Positions 1 through 5,029 of a stretch of DNA of 5,037 bases are shown piece after piece. The stretch is from Candidatus Gastranaerophilales bacterium (GTDB taxonomy: Bacteria > Cyanobacteriota > Vampirovibrionia > Gastranaerophilales > Gastranaerophilaceae), in the NCBI GenBank assembly GCA_947628355.1, contig CANQZO010000143.1, forward strand, positions 1 to 5,037, read 5' to 3'. Both the position numbers and the translations under genes were made by a program. Each line of letters opens with the position of its first letter. The first letter of the stretch is position 1. The notes under the pieces were generated by a model. The model was not told the DNA's origin. It made no database searches and saw only the letters and a program-made list of their open reading frames with translations.

Positions 1-407
1 CCTGTTTCAAGTATCTCAATATCTGTATTTTGGTCAGTTAAAGCAGGCGAACTTCTGTGTATCGGCAGATATGTATCCGTTTCAATTGAACCTTCATTAT
101 CTACAGGCTGACCAAGTACATTTAATATTCTGCCTAATATATTTTTACCCACGGGGATTTTAATTGGTTCACCCGTATTAATAACTTTCATTCCGCGCCT
201 TATACCGTCAGTAGACGACATCGCAACAGAGCGGACTCTGTTTTCACCCAAATGCTGCTGAACTTCAGCTATTATTTTATTATTGTCATCTGTTATTATT
301 TCAATAGAGTCATTTATTTCGGGTAATATTCCCGACTCAAATTCTACATCTATTACAGGTCCTATAACCTGTGTAATTAATCCCTCTTTTTCGGCAGTTA
401 TTGTCAT
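1..407 (-). CDS. atpD: ATP synthase F1 subunit beta, N-terminal part (runs off the window)
   Basis: This is the N-terminal 135 residues of the catalytic beta subunit of the F1Fo ATP synthase, which makes ATP at the cytoplasmic face of the membrane. Visible are the beta-barrel domain with ITQVIGPVIDVEF (residues 11-23), EVQQHLGENRVRSVAMSSTDG (48-68, the family hallmark), IPVGKNILGRILNVLGQPVD (84-103), LPIHR (114-118), and the start of the ETG segment that precedes the nucleotide-binding domain. The Walker A loop lies beyond the window edge. The ATG at 405-407 is preceded by a good ribosome binding site, AAGGTGAA (411-418). No atpG lies upstream; the gene starts its own transcript, as in organisms with a separate beta-epsilon operon (cyanobacteria call this gene atpB). 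AMSSTDG and LPIHR look cyanobacterial. Identity is near certain; the lineage is inference. Confidence 0.97.
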   Translation of the reverse strand, partial: MTITAEKEGLITQVIGPVIDVEFESGILPEINDSIEIITDDNNKIIAEVQQHLGENRVRSVAMSSTDGIRRGMKVINTGEPIKIPVGKNILGRILNVLGQPVDNEGSIETDTYLPIHRSSPALTDQNTDIEILET

Positions 408-438
408 ATTTCACCTTACTTATTATCTTCTATATTTT

Positions 439-467
439 ATTATACAATTTTTATACTGATTTGTAAA
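439..467 (-). promoter_or_regulatory. Sigma70-type promoter of atpD
   Basis: On the minus strand there is a -35 TTTACA (462-467), a 17-base spacer and a consensus -10 TATAAT (439-444). It would start transcription near 430-433, giving a leader of about 25 bases that holds the AAGGTGAA ribosome binding site. The match and spacing are good for an AT-rich genome, and the position supports atpD as first gene of its operon. Confidence 0.7.
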
Positions 468-480
468 AAGTCCATCAGAA

Positions 481-515
481 TTATATTTTTTATTATTTTA
501 AATTTATGATAAAAT
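481..515 (+). promoter_or_regulatory. Possible promoter of the DUF4422 gene
   Basis: TATGAT (505-510), overlapping TAAAAT (510-515), could serve as a -10 box, with a weak -35-like TTATAT at 481-486 and an 18-base spacer. The region is so AT-rich that chance matches are common. It lies 33 bases or more before the only usable start codon and directs transcription away from atpD. Confidence 0.3.
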
Positions 516-547
516 TAGACTGTTAAAAATACACAATAATATATACA

Positions 548-1475
548 ATGAACAACAATCAAAAAATTGTAATATTTCCAATTTATTTTAAAAAAGCTCC
601 CCTTTTTCAGAATGAAATTTTTAAACCTATTCAAGCGGGTTGTGCACTAAATAAAATTTTCTCGGGGGGGGGGATTTTTAACGGATAATACAGGCGACAA
701 TATTTCCTCAAAAAATCCGTATTATGGAGAATTAACAGCTACCTATTGGGTATGGAAAAACTATTTAAAAGAAAATCCTAATATAGAATATATCGGTTTT
801 TGCCATTACAGAAGATTTTTCGATTTTATTAATAAAAAAGTTGAACCATACAGTTTTAAACTAACAGATTACAAATTTTTCTCAAAAAACTTTTTGAAAA
901 ACAACACTCCCGAAATCATTACCAAATCAATTGAAGGATATGATGTAATTTTGCCAAGACTTATTTATAATTTAAAACCCACTGTTTATGAACATTACAT
1001 CTGTGAACATCCAAAAGAAATTATTGATAAGTTTATTGAAATAGTAAAGTCAGACTACCCTGATTACACCGATTGTATGGAAAATTTCTTAAACGGACAT
1101 GAAATGTATCTTGCTCTTAATTTTGTCATAAGAAAAGACATGTTTATAAATTGGTGTGATTGGATTTTTGATATACTTTTTAAAATAGAAAAAATTACTG
1201 ATTTAACTAAATATAAAACTTATAATGGAATAAGAGGTCAAGCATTCGCTGCCGAGAGATTTTTTAATGTTTGGCTTAAATATAATATTGAAAAATACAG
1301 TCTTAAAACTAAAGAATTAAATGCTTATCTTTTAGAAGACTTAAATACAAAAGTTTACCCGTTTTTATTGGGTAAACTTCAAACAGATAATAAAAGAGTA
1401 ATGCTTAATATCCTTGGAATAAAAATATTTCATTGGCGAAAAAATTATAAACAGTCGCATAAGATTTCAAAATAA
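548..1475 (+). CDS. DUF4422 family glycosyltransferase-like protein, out of frame at a G10 tract (possibly phase-variable)
   Basis: DUF4422 proteins are glycosyltransferase-like enzymes usually found with capsule or LPS synthesis genes; donor and acceptor sugars cannot be read here. The first frame (ATG 548) gives IVIFPIYFKKAPLF and KPIQAGCALNK, the family N-terminus, then reaches ten G residues (664-673) and stops at 686-688 after 46 residues. The second frame continues with DNTGDNIS, ELTATYWVWKN, IGFCHYRRFF, GHEMYLALNFVIRKDMF and AERFFNVWL, all typical of the family in the expected order. Removing one G gives one 308-residue protein, in which these motifs sit at about 46-53, 61-71, 82-91, 183-199 and 235-243. 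The TTG at 894 is mid-domain, not a true start. No clear Shine-Dalgarno precedes ATG 548, but an in-frame stop at 524-526 leaves no other start. Family call is firm; whether the shift is real or an error is open. Confidence 0.88.
664..673 (+). repeat. Homopolymer tract of ten G residues inside a coding region
   Basis: Ten consecutive G occur at codons 39-42 of the DUF4422 gene. Nine G give SGGGFLTDNTGD and an open frame to 1475. Ten G (as given) stop at 686-688 after 46 residues, and eleven G would stop two codons after the tract (GAT TTT TAA), after 44 residues. Such a run is exceptional in this AT-rich sequence and resembles the slippage tracts of contingency genes in Campylobacter. Confidence 0.9.
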
Positions 1476-2026
1476 CCTTGTTTTTTCTCGCATACAGGAC
1501 ATTTTACGGGCGCTGATTTTGCTTCAAGCACATGTCCGCAATGAGTACAAACCCACAAAACTTTTTCTTCTCTTTTAAAAAGAGTTTCGTCTTTCAGCCT
1601 TTGAGCAAGAGTTTTATATCTTTCGCTATGATGTTTTTCTATGTTCGCAATATTATAAAATGCTTTTGCTATTTCATCAAAACCTTCCTCCTGGGCTATT
1701 TTGCCGTACTCGGGATACATAGTTGAATGTTCTTCTTCCTCATATTTAGCCGAACACAATAAATTTTCCAATGTAGTGCCGTTGCATGAGGGGTATGAAA
1801 TATTTGTAATTTCAACATCATCGCCGTCTAAAAATTCGTAATATATTTCAGCATGTTCTTTTTCGTTGAGTGCGGTTTTTTTAAAGATTTCCGATATTTG
1901 AATTAATCCCTCTTTTTCCGACATAGAAGCAAATATGCAGTATCTGTTGCGCGCCATGGACTCGCCCGCAAACGCTTTCATAAGGTTTTCTCTTGTTTTA
2001 GTTCCTTTTAATTCTTTTTTTTCCAT
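1445..2026 (-). CDS. rbr: Rubrerythrin (diiron peroxidase with C-terminal rubredoxin domain)
   Basis: Rubrerythrin reduces hydrogen peroxide in the cytoplasm of anaerobes and microaerophiles, taking electrons through its rubredoxin domain. The 193-residue length is typical. The ferritin-like domain (about 10-145) shows the expected ligands: Glu22 in GESMARNRY, Glu55 and His58 in NEKEHAE, Glu96 and Glu99 before STMYPEY, and Glu130 and His133 in IEKHHSERY. The C-terminal rubredoxin-like iron site uses Cys160, Cys163 (CTHC), Cys176 and Cys179 (CPVC), followed by the usual GYFEI. The tail then adds LCDCL, two further cysteines. The ATG at 2024-2026 has a strong ribosome binding site, AAAGGAG (2034-2040), seven bases upstream. 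The 3' end overlaps the convergent DUF4422 gene by 31 bases. Identity is secure; the extra C-terminal cysteines have no evident role. Confidence 0.97.
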   Translation of the reverse strand: MEKKELKGTKTRENLMKAFAGESMARNRYCIFASMSEKEGLIQISEIFKKTALNEKEHAEIYYEFLDGDDVEITNISYPSCNGTTLENLLCSAKYEEEEHSTMYPEYGKIAQEEGFDEIAKAFYNIANIEKHHSERYKTLAQRLKDETLFKREEKVLWVCTHCGHVLEAKSAPVKCPVCEKKQGYFEILCDCL

Positions 2027-2048
2027 AATTTATCTCCTTTAATAAGAT

Positions 2049-2077
2049 AAATTATTTTAAAACGAATTTAATTACAA
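2049..2077 (-). promoter_or_regulatory. Possible promoter of rubrerythrin
   Basis: Minus-strand TTGTAA (2072-2077) and TAATTT (2049-2054) are 17 bases apart and lie just upstream of the AAAGGAG site. Both hexamers are imperfect, and the -35 falls in the T-run of the preceding terminator. A separate promoter is expected because that terminator cuts the gene off from its upstream neighbour. No clear PerR-type operator was recognised. Confidence 0.35.
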
Positions 2078-2114
2078 AAAATCGCCGTTGCGGCTATTTT
2101 TATAAGGCAACGGC
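2076..2114 (-). terminator. Intrinsic terminator of the NTF2-like gene
   Basis: The arms GCCGTTGC (2084-2091) and GCAACGGC (2107-2114) form a perfect GC-rich 8-base-pair stem with a 15-base loop. Read on the minus strand, the stem is followed after GA by six T residues (2076-2081). It lies 32 bases after the stop codon of the NTF2-like gene and before rubrerythrin, so the two genes are probably transcribed separately. Confidence 0.85.
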
Positions 2115-2145
2115 AATATTTATAATTATGTTAAACTGTGGCAAA

Positions 2146-2523
2146 TTACGATTTTGATAATGTGTCGTAAACTTTTGAAACTATTTTCCATTCACCGTTT
2201 ACTTTGTTCATAATTAACAAATCAGTAAATTTATATCCGTGCCAGTTATCTTCTATAACTCTGACGGTTGCTATTGTTTTTTCAAGCATTAATACATCCA
2301 CTCTTGAAACATAATCACTACCGCAAGCGCCAAATGTATCAATAGTTTTGTAAAATTCTTCAATAGAACCCGATTGATATGTTTGTTCGTTCAATTGACC
2401 GAAAAAGCACGCTTTTTCATAAAAATACGATTTAACTATTGAGCTGTCGCCTTTTTTTACCGCTTCACAAAATTTTCTTGCAACATTTTCAACAGCATTA
2501 TATTCTTTTATATCATCTCTCAT
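2146..2523 (-). CDS. NTF2-like (SnoaL / putative lumazine-binding type) small protein
   Basis: This 125-residue protein has the look of the NTF2-like cone fold, closest to the Lumazine_bd_2 type. An N-terminal helix with VARKFCEAVKKGDSSIVKSY (about 14-33) leads into a loop with FYEKACFFG, a second helix GSIEEFYKTI (52-61), and strands ending in the typical YKFTDLLIMNKVNGEWKIV (about 97-115). Members bind small ligands or act as minor enzymes, and many have no known role; no substrate can be inferred here. The ATG at 2521-2523 has a GAGGTG ribosome binding site (2528-2533). A hairpin terminator follows it, so it is probably a single-gene transcript. It is divergent from the HxlR regulator, which often controls the neighbouring gene. 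The fold call is fairly secure; the function is unknown. Confidence 0.85.
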   Translation of the reverse strand: MRDDIKEYNAVENVARKFCEAVKKGDSSIVKSYFYEKACFFGQLNEQTYQSGSIEEFYKTIDTFGACGSDYVSRVDVLMLEKTIATVRVIEDNWHGYKFTDLLIMNKVNGEWKIVSKVYDTLSKS

Positions 2524-2552
2524 AAAACACCTCTTTCTTTTTAACGTAATAA

Positions 2553-2564
2553 TGGTATATTATA
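2553..2564. promoter_or_regulatory. Overlapping divergent -10 elements between the NTF2-like and hxlR-type genes
   Basis: On the minus strand TATAAT (2559-2564) is a perfect -10 box facing the NTF2-like gene. On the plus strand TGG followed by TATATT (2553-2561) is an extended -10 facing the HxlR gene. Neither has a convincing -35 at 16-18 bases, which would suit a regulated promoter. Because the boxes overlap, polymerase could probably not use both at once. Confidence 0.45.
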
Positions 2565-2599
2565 AGTAACAAATTAACAAGTACGGTAATGAAAGTAAC
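2564..2599 (+). promoter_or_regulatory. Three spaced AAGTA(A)C repeats, candidate HxlR operator
   Basis: AAGTAAC occurs at 2564-2570 and 2593-2599, with AAGTAC at 2579-2584 between them, so the starts are 15 and 14 bases apart. They lie between the divergent promoters and the HxlR start codon, where an autoregulatory operator would be expected. Even spacing suggests binding sites, but the motif is AT-rich and not a proven HxlR site. Confidence 0.3.
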
Positions 2600-2605
2600 T
2601 GTAAA

Positions 2606-2941
2606 ATGGAAAAAGATTGTTTAAAAAAAGTTGAAAGCTATGATAAAACAGGTTTTAATTATACTATGTCTTTAATTAACGGCAAATACAAATTAACTGT
2701 TTTATATGCTGTATATCGGCATAAAATAATAAGATTTAACGAATTGCAAAGATACTTAAATGTTATATCACACAAAACTTTAAGTAATACTTTAAAAGAA
2801 CTTGAAAAAGATAATTTAATTACAAGAAAAGAACATTCTCAAATACCGCCTAAGGTAGAATACAGTTTATCCGAGAAAGGAAAATCATTTATCCCTATAC
2901 TATATTTAATGTGCGAATGGGGTGAAAAGTACATAAACTGA
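2606..2941 (+). CDS. HxlR-family winged-helix transcriptional regulator
   Basis: A 111-residue MarR-like DNA-binding protein of the HxlR family, acting as a dimer in the cytoplasm. Family marks are GKYKLTVLYAV (26-36, the usual GKWK..IL), RFNELQRYLNVISHKTLSNT (43-62) with the recognition helix near 55-68, LKELEKDNLI, and VEYSLSEKG (84-92) in the wing and beyond. Cys5 in the N-terminal arm matches the redox- or electrophile-sensing cysteine of members such as YodB, which would fit the nearby rubrerythrin, but sensing is inference. Length is normal for the family. The ATG at 2606 lacks a clear Shine-Dalgarno, suggesting modest expression. It is divergent from the NTF2-like gene and ends at a hairpin terminator. 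It probably controls that gene and itself. Confidence 0.93.
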   Translation: MEKDCLKKVESYDKTGFNYTMSLINGKYKLTVLYAVYRHKIIRFNELQRYLNVISHKTLSNTLKELEKDNLITRKEHSQIPPKVEYSLSEKGKSFIPILYLMCEWGEKYIN

Positions 2942-3012
2942 TATTGGCAATAAACCCTACTCCTAACATAAAAGATGATACACAAAAATAAAAACTCTGG
3001 CATAAAACAAAT

Positions 3013-3046
3013 AAAAAGCACCTGCATTTGGGTGCTTTTTGTTTTT
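3013..3046 (+). terminator. Intrinsic terminator, likely bidirectional
   Basis: A 10-base-pair stem, AAAAAGCACC (3013-3022) with GGTGCTTTTT (3031-3040), encloses an 8-base loop. The plus strand continues with GTTTTT, so transcription from the HxlR gene should stop here. On the minus strand the same hairpin ends in TTTTTATTTG, so it can also end the minus-strand operon arriving from 3099. Confidence 0.85.
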
Positions 3047-3051
3047 AAGAA

Positions 3052-3089
3052 TTTATTATTGTTGGGTTAAAATCCAACCTAGTTGCTTT
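3052..3089 (+). repeat. Palindromic repeat, copy 1 (GTTGGGTTA...CCAACCTA)
   Basis: GTTGG (3061-3065) and CCAAC (3074-3078) form a small inverted repeat with an 8-base loop. The flanks TTTATTATT on the left and AACCTAGTTGCTTT on the right recur almost exactly around copy 2 at 4060-4102, so the repeated unit is about 38-43 bases. It lies just downstream of the 310-residue gene. Confidence 0.75.
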
Positions 3090-3098
3090 ATTGTAGTA

Positions 3099-4031
3099 TT
3101 ATTGATAATTACATTGTTGTATTATATTTAATATTTCTTCATTCCTATTACCATTAAATAATGCCATTTGACTATAATCTTTAAAATATTGAATATCAGC
3201 ACATAAAGATTCTTTATGTATTTTATTTTCTATAAAGATTATTTCTGCAGCATAGGCATTCAAAAATTTAGGATAATAATAATCAAAAATTTGTTTATTA
3301 ATTTTATTATTTCGTGCTCTATATTGTTGTGTATTTAAATTCTTTTCTTGATTATAAATTGTTTCAAAAGAAGAAAAAATATATTTTAATTCTTTCAAAT
3401 TTTTCTCGTCTATTTCTATAGTATTATATTTTAAATAAGCTAGTGCAAAATATGGAAATATTGTTATTCTGTTAGGTATTACATATCTTAAATAGTGATA
3501 TCCATATATATCTAAATACATCTTTTTTGATTTATCTCTGTAAGAATATTCCATTAAAACTTTATATAGTTCTTGCAAATAAATAGTTTTATATGCATTA
3601 TAACTATCTATTGTATTTTTTGTTTTTATATTTTCAGCTTGTAAATATCGGTTATATGAATATTTTTCAAATTCATTACTTATAGTATAGAAAAAACCTA
3701 TAGCATTATAATTATCAGAATTAAATGAGCTATTTAATTTCATATATTGATTCATTAAATTATTTCTTATTCTTATAGATAATTTTATATCTTGTAATTT
3801 CAAATTATCTAATTGCAATAATACTCTTTCGGTATAATGAAAATTGGCAACTTTACAAAGTGTAAGAAAATCTTTTGGAGATGCAAGTGTACTAAAATCA
3901 TATAAATAAGGTATAAAAAAAATAATTATTATAATAAACAAGATACTTTGCTTTACTGATAAAGATTTTGCAAATTTTTCAAAAAAGTGTTGTTTATAAT
4001 GTTTTTTATTATTTTCTTCTATATTGTTCAT
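3099..4031 (-). CDS. Single-pass membrane protein of unknown function
   Basis: I do not recognise this 310-residue protein. A lysine-rich N-terminus (1-28, several K and H) precedes one strongly hydrophobic segment at about 29-46 (SILFIIIIIFFIPYLYDF), so an orientation with a short cytoplasmic head and a large external domain is likely. The rest (50-310) is predicted by eye to be mostly helical, rich in Tyr, Asn, Lys and Ile, without internal repeats or catalytic motifs I can name; Cys59, Cys278 and Cys306 are the only cysteines. The ATG at 4029-4031 has a weak AGGGAT site (4038-4043). It follows the PH-like protein and a tiny ORF on the same strand, separated by repeat copy 2, and is the last gene before the bidirectional terminator. 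A surface or envelope role is inference only. Confidence 0.75.
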   Translation of the reverse strand: MNNIEENNKKHYKQHFFEKFAKSLSVKQSILFIIIIIFFIPYLYDFSTLASPKDFLTLCKVANFHYTERVLLQLDNLKLQDIKLSIRIRNNLMNQYMKLNSSFNSDNYNAIGFFYTISNEFEKYSYNRYLQAENIKTKNTIDSYNAYKTIYLQELYKVLMEYSYRDKSKKMYLDIYGYHYLRYVIPNRITIFPYFALAYLKYNTIEIDEKNLKELKYIFSSFETIYNQEKNLNTQQYRARNNKINKQIFDYYYPKFLNAYAAEIIFIENKIHKESLCADIQYFKDYSQMALFNGNRNEEILNIIQQCNYQ

Positions 4032-4059
4032 AAATAATCCCTATTTTTCTTTTGTTGAT

Positions 4060-4102
4060 TTTATTATTGGGTTACGCTCCGCTAACCCAACCTACTTGCT
4101 TT
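4060..4102 (+). repeat. Palindromic repeat, copy 2 (perfect TTGGGTTA/TAACCCAA)
   Basis: TTGGGTTA (4067-4074) and TAACCCAA (4083-4090) are perfect inverted arms around the 8-base loop CGCTCCGC, followed by CCTACTTGCTTT. This is the best preserved copy and stands out as GC-rich in an AT-rich stretch. Its flanks match copy 1. It resembles REP/MITE-like palindromes that I recall from cyanobacterial and other genomes; no transposase is in the window. Confidence 0.85.
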
Positions 4103-4156
4103 TGCCATTTGATTTAAATTTTCACCAAGCATAAACCTTGCTGTATTATTGTCCAT
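4082..4156 (-). CDS. Tiny ORF (24 residues) ending inside repeat copy 2
   Basis: The ORF begins with ATG at 4154-4156, five bases after the stop codon of the frame-restored PH-like protein, with AAGGAA (4167-4172) as a plausible ribosome binding site. It encodes MDNNTARFMLGENLNQMAK followed by ASRLG, and the last residues and the TAG stop come from the palindromic repeat. No family is recognised. It could be a small translated peptide coupled to the upstream gene, or the remaining N-terminus of a longer protein cut off when the repeat arrived. The second reading seems more likely, because the repeat itself supplies the end. Sequence alone cannot decide whether it is made. Confidence 0.35.
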   Translation of the reverse strand: MDNNTARFMLGENLNQMAKASRLG

Positions 4157-4161
4157 AAGTA

Positions 4162-4736
4162 TTATTCCTTTTCTTTTTCTATTACTCTTCTTTGTATATC
4201 TTTAACTATTTCGTTTGCATTGGAAAAACCATCAATAAATTTAATTTTATAATTTTTTAAAATTACTATCAGTACATCAGAAAAAAAGGAGGAATATATT
4301 TAAAAGAGCATACTTGTTTTATTGCATTAATATATATTTTTTTCTTTAATTTATTTCCACTTATATGTAATACAGATTCATCAGTTATAATTATGACTTC
4401 AGAACAACGAATATTAAGAGATAAAATTATCGATATAAAGCAGAAAACAAATAACATTATATATGTATAAATATTAAAAAGACTATATCCGGCTAAAGCT
4501 GTTGGAAAAATAAAACTGATAAAACCATATATAACAAACATAATAAGCAAAAGAATAGTATATATTATATCGTCTGAATAAAAGCTGTATTTAATAATAT
4601 TCTCATTTTCTGTAATAAATTTCTTTGCATGTTCTATTGATTCAATATTTTTACTTTTTTTAAATTTTTTTAAAATTGGATTTAATGTAAAAAATACTAA
4701 TAGAAAAATTATTAAAAAATACATAAAATTATACAT
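4162..4736 (-). CDS. Membrane protein with C-terminal bacterial PH-like domain, frameshifted at an A7/T7 run
   Basis: As given, the frame from ATG 4736 stops at 4269 after 155 residues. Adding one T to the T7 run (4281-4287 read on the minus strand) continues the protein to the TAA at 4162, giving 191 residues with a plausible C-terminus: SDVLIVILKNYKIKF, IDGFSNANEIVKDIQRRV and a charged tail. Hydrophobic segments lie at about 4-20, 57-79 and 84-107. The C-terminal part (about 112-185) shows EVIIITDESVLHISG and INAIKQV, then the two late strands and a final helix, as in bacterial PH (DUF304-like) domains of membrane proteins. Their role is generally unknown. An in-frame TAG just upstream fixes the start at 4736 or the ATG at 4724; AAGG directly abuts the first and is 12 bases from the second. 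The shift may be an error, decay or slippage. The PH call is moderate. Confidence 0.65.
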
Positions 4737-4791
4737 CCTTATCTAATTTATATATTATCTTTATATTTGTTATTCTTTTTACTCATTATCC

Positions 4792-4920
4792 TTAATATAT
4801 ACAAACAAAATAAACTGACATAGCTCGTAGATTGAGTTTTAATCCAACATTTTCAAAATAGTTTTTGTTTTGTGATTTTTGTTCTATATTTCCATTCTTA
4901 TCGTTATTTTCGTTACTCAT
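4792..4920 (-). CDS. Small ORF (42 residues) containing a decayed palindromic repeat
   Basis: ATG 4918-4920 is preceded by AGGA within AGGAAAAAC, a reasonable ribosome binding site. The product starts with a polar stretch rich in Asn and Lys (residues 1-20), then YFENVGLKLNLRAMSVYFVC and a short end. Residues 24-31 are encoded by a decayed repeat copy (4828-4849). The C-terminal MSVYFVCIY is hydrophobic but too short for a full membrane segment. No family is recognised. Its layout, a polar lysine-rich head followed by FE...K.L and a hydrophobic start, resembles the first 35 residues of the 310-residue membrane protein downstream, so it may be a truncated relative. It may equally be a chance ORF. 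It would be the first gene of the minus-strand cluster. Confidence 0.35.
   Translation of the reverse strand: MSNENNDKNGNIEQKSQNKNYFENVGLKLNLRAMSVYFVCIY
4828..4849 (-). repeat. Palindromic repeat, decayed copy in inverted orientation
   Basis: TAGATTGAGTTTTAATCCAA and the next two bases align without gaps to the reverse complement of copy 1 (TAGGTTGGATTTTAACCCAA...), differing at four of 22 positions. All four differences are G/A or C/T transitions, as expected for ageing of an old insertion. It lies inside the 42-residue ORF. Confidence 0.55.
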
Positions 4921-4998
4921 TGTTTTTCCTATTAAAATTATTCATAATTTTACTTTATGCTGCTATTTTTAATTTCGTTTTTGTTTCCTAATCTTTGA

Positions 4999-5029
4999 TG
5001 TTGGGTTAATGATGAAGTGCATCCCAACA
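4999..5029 (+). repeat. Palindromic repeat-like element, variant copy with a longer loop
   Basis: TGTTGGG (4999-5005) and CCCAACA (5023-5029) make a perfect 7-base-pair stem around a 17-base loop beginning TTAATGATGAAG. The arms match the other copies, but the loop and flanks differ (no CCTAC). It lies upstream of the 42-residue ORF at the window edge. Apart from this, 4921-5037 holds no gene I can support. Confidence 0.55.

Noticed and set aside
894..1475. A 193-residue protein starting at the TTG codon 894
   Set aside because: The frame is open and carries DUF4422 motifs back to the G10 tract, so 894 is mid-domain (residue 116 of the restored protein) and has no ribosome binding site.
1532..1726. 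Plus-strand ORF of 64 residues
   Set aside because: It is antisense to the conserved rubrerythrin coding region and has no family features.
2589..2624. An 11-residue leader peptide overlapping the HxlR start
   Set aside because: It has no clear ribosome binding site, no attenuator hairpin and no unusual codon run; chance is sufficient.
2839..3027. Minus-strand ORF of 62 residues
   Set aside because: It overlaps the 3' end of the HxlR gene and the terminator, and shows no recognisable protein features.
4060..4102. Repeat copy 2 as an intrinsic terminator
   Set aside because: It is a good hairpin but has no T-run on either side, so read-through into the 310-residue gene is more likely.
4748..4786. 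A 12-residue ORF between the 42-residue ORF and the PH-like gene
   Set aside because: AAGGATA precedes its ATG, but 12 Lys/Asn-rich codons in AT-rich sequence are not evidence of a gene; it may only keep ribosomes on the message.
4060..5029. Integron attC sites, because the repeats contain GTTRRRY and RYYYAAC sequences and separate small orphan genes
   Set aside because: The arms are in the wrong order: attC has RYYYAAC first and GTTRRRY last, whereas these start with GTTGGGT and end with ACCCAAC. Length (about 24-31 bases) is also too short, orientations are mixed, and no integrase is seen.
3052..5029. CRISPR array
   Set aside because: The copies are irregularly spaced by hundreds of bases, differ in orientation, and have genes rather than spacers between them.
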